From: Wenzhouxiangella sp.
Lineage (GTDB): Bacteria > Pseudomonadota > Gammaproteobacteria > Xanthomonadales > Wenzhouxiangellaceae
Direction: 5' to 3'
DNA: 5,331 bases
NCBI GenBank assembly: GCA_007135355.1
Contig: SLJA01000224.1
Coordinates: 1 to 5,331, forward strand
The translations under genes and the position numbers were made by a program. Of the stretch, positions 3,914 through 5,331 are shown one piece after another. Every line of letters starts with the position of its first letter. Position 1 is the first letter of the stretch. Below the pieces are notes generated by a model. It made no database searches. It was not told the DNA's origin and saw nothing but the letters and a program-made list of their open reading frames with translations.

Positions 3914-5331
3914 ATGACCAACTCCAAACTCATCACTTCCTTCGAGCAGGTACCCCTGCGCACCTACGCCGAGCGCGCTTACCTGGACTATGCGATGTAT
4001 GTGGTCCTCGACCGCGCCCTGCCGCACGTCGGCGATGGGCTGAAACCCGTCCAGCGCCGGATTATCTACGCCATGAGCGAGCTGGGACTGTCGGCCGCGT
4101 CCAAGCACAAAAAGTCGGCGCGCACGGTCGGGGATGTGATCGGCAAGTTCCATCCGCACGGCGATTCGGCCTGTTACGAGGCCATGGTGCTGATGGCCCA
4201 GCCGTTTTCCTATCGCTACCCGCTGGTCGACGGCCAGGGCAATTTCGGCTCTCCGGATGACCCGAAATCCTTTGCCGCGATGCGCTACACCGAATCGCGC
4301 CTGGCCCCGTATGCCCGCACCCTGCTGGCCGAGCTGGGGCAGGGCACGGTGGACTGGGTGCCGAATTTCGACGGTAGCCTGAAAGAGCCCAAGCTCTTGC
4401 CGGCACGCCTGCCCAACCTGCTGCTCAACGGTGGCCAGGGCATCGCCGTGGGCATGGCCACCGACATCCCGCCGCACAATCTGCGCGAGGTGGTGTCGGC
4501 CTGCATCCGCCTGCTGGAGAAGAAATCCGCCAGCGTGGCCGAGCTGTGCGAGCACATCCAGGGGCCGGATTTTCCCACCGGCGGCGAAATCGTCACTCCG
4601 CGCGAGGAGATTCTCAAACTCTACGAAAGCGGTCACGGCAGCATCCGCCAGCGCGCGGTGTGGGAGCGCGAGGGTGAGGAAGTCATCGTCACCGCGCTGC
4701 CGCACCAGGTCTCGCCGGCCAAGGTGCTGGAGCAGATCGCCGCGCAGATGCAGGCGAAGAAACTGCCGCTGGTCGCTGACCTCCGCGACGAGTCCGATCA
4801 CGAACACCCGACCCGCCTGGTCATCGTGCCGCGCAGCAACCGGGTCGACGTCCAGGCCCTGATGGACCACCTGTTCGCGACCACCGACCTGGAGAAGTCG
4901 ATCCGGGTCAACCTGAACGTGATCGGCAACGACGGGCGCCCAGGGGTGCGCAATCTGAAGGAACTGCTGGTCGAGTGGCTGGAGTTCCGCCGCGCCACCG
5001 TGACCCGGCGCCTGGAGCATCGACTCGACCAGGTCGTCGACCGCCTGCACGTGCTCGACGGCCTTTTGATCGCCTTCCTGAATATCGACGAGGTCATCCA
5101 CATCATCCGCACCGAGGATGAGCCCAAACCGGTCTTGATGTCCCGCTTCGGTTTGACCGGCACCCAGGCCGAGGCCATCCTGGAGCTGAAGTTGCGTCAT
5201 CTCGCCCGCTTGGAAGAGATGAAGATCCGCGGCGAGAAGGACGAACTCGAGGCCGAACGCCGGCGACTGGAGGAAATCCTGGCATCGCCCAAGAAGCTGA
5301 CCCGTCTGATCCGCGACGAGCTGCTGGAAGA
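3914..5331 (+). CDS. parC: DNA topoisomerase IV subunit A, N-terminal part (cut by window edge)
   Basis: Catalytic subunit of topoisomerase IV, which with ParE decatenates replicated chromosomes. From ATG 3914, 472 residues are visible of about 750 in E. coli; the C-terminal beta-propeller is missing. AYLDYAMYVVLDRALPHVGDG (22-42) opens the winged-helix domain. The catalytic tyrosine is Y125, preceded by R124, in AAMRYTESRL. The quinolone-determining region HPHGDSACYE (80-89) has S85 and E89, matching E. coli S80 and E84, so no resistance change is seen at these two positions. GIAVGMATDIPPHN (176-189) and the tower domain follow, then the coiled-coil arm at about 355-470. The DDPKSFAAMRYTE context distinguishes it from GyrA. 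The frame is closed by a TGA at 3905-3907, so ATG 3914 is the only start; the Shine-Dalgarno is weak. It is preceded by the BLUF gene with a 57-base gap and no evident functional link. Confidence 0.97.
   Translation, partial: MTNSKLITSFEQVPLRTYAERAYLDYAMYVVLDRALPHVGDGLKPVQRRIIYAMSELGLSAASKHKKSARTVGDVIGKFHPHGDSACYEAMVLMAQPFSYRYPLVDGQGNFGSPDDPKSFAAMRYTESRLAPYARTLLAELGQGTVDWVPNFDGSLKEPKLLPARLPNLLLNGGQGIAVGMATDIPPHNLREVVSACIRLLEKKSASVAELCEHIQGPDFPTGGEIVTPREEILKLYESGHGSIRQRAVWEREGEEVIVTALPHQVSPAKVLEQIAAQMQAKKLPLVADLRDESDHEHPTRLVIVPRSNRVDVQALMDHLFATTDLEKSIRVNLNVIGNDGRPGVRNLKELLVEWLEFRRATVTRRLEHRLDQVVDRLHVLDGLLIAFLNIDEVIHIIRTEDEPKPVLMSRFGLTGTQAEAILELKLRHLARLEEMKIRGEKDELEAERRRLEEILASPKKLTRLIRDELLE

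Noticed and set aside
3952..4220. Possible fluoroquinolone-resistance change in parC
   Set aside because: The positions equal to E. coli S80 and E84 are Ser and Glu here (S85 and E89), the susceptible-type residues.
3904..4260. A 118-codon plus-strand frame starting ten bases before parC
   Set aside because: It is an out-of-frame shadow of parC. The parC frame carries the catalytic tyrosine and all family motifs.
3284..5200. A 638-codon open frame on the minus strand lying across the BLUF gene and parC
   Set aside because: It runs antisense to two clear conserved genes. Its composition (rich in Asp, Gln, His, Val, Gly, Leu) is what the complement of GC-rich codons gives, and it shows no family motif. 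Long antisense frames are expected at this GC content.

Overview
The window is GC-rich bacterial chromosome that reads as a gammaproteobacterium. The deoC-deoA order, the parC sequence with its intact quinolone-determining region, a tRNA-Lys with an encoded CCA end and the gene families present all fit that class. A Xanthomonadales/Chromatiales-type marine or soil lineage is possible, but the sequence alone does not settle it. Coding density is high. No gene-free stretch exceeds about 110 bases, and there is no insertion sequence, CRISPR array, integrase or other sign of recent transfer.

Layout. On the minus strand, positions 1441 down to 1 hold a deoxynucleoside-catabolism operon: deoC (deoxyribose-phosphate aldolase, complete) followed by deoA (thymidine phosphorylase, cut by the window edge). 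The two are joined by a TAATG stop/start overlap. A 109-base divergent region follows, with a candidate deo promoter facing left and a candidate tRNA promoter facing right. On the plus strand come tRNA-Lys(UUU) (1551-1625), a divergent TrmB-like methyltransferase (1667-2317), an exported COG4798-type predicted methyltransferase (2362-3168), a BLUF blue-light sensor with a C-terminal membrane anchor (3275-3856), and the first 472 codons of parC (3914 to the edge).

How the genes relate. DeoA and DeoC act in sequence: phosphorolysis of thymidine or deoxyuridine gives deoxyribose-1-phosphate, and after isomerisation DeoC cleaves deoxyribose-5-phosphate to acetaldehyde and glyceraldehyde-3-phosphate. 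The tRNA and the TrmB-like gene are 41 bases apart with no convincing terminator between them, so they may share a transcript. That is suggestive because TrmB enzymes act on tRNA G46, which this tRNA has. The COG4798 gene and the BLUF gene are separated by a strong hairpin and are probably separate units. parC is a housekeeping gene with no evident link to its neighbours.

No clearly new multi-gene system is visible. The points most worth a second look are the tail-anchored BLUF protein with a dyad upstream of it, the TrmB-like protein with Asn in place of two family Asp residues, the signal peptide on a SAM-type methyltransferase with a degenerate glycine loop, and several short perfect dyads placed at promoters or ribosome binding sites.
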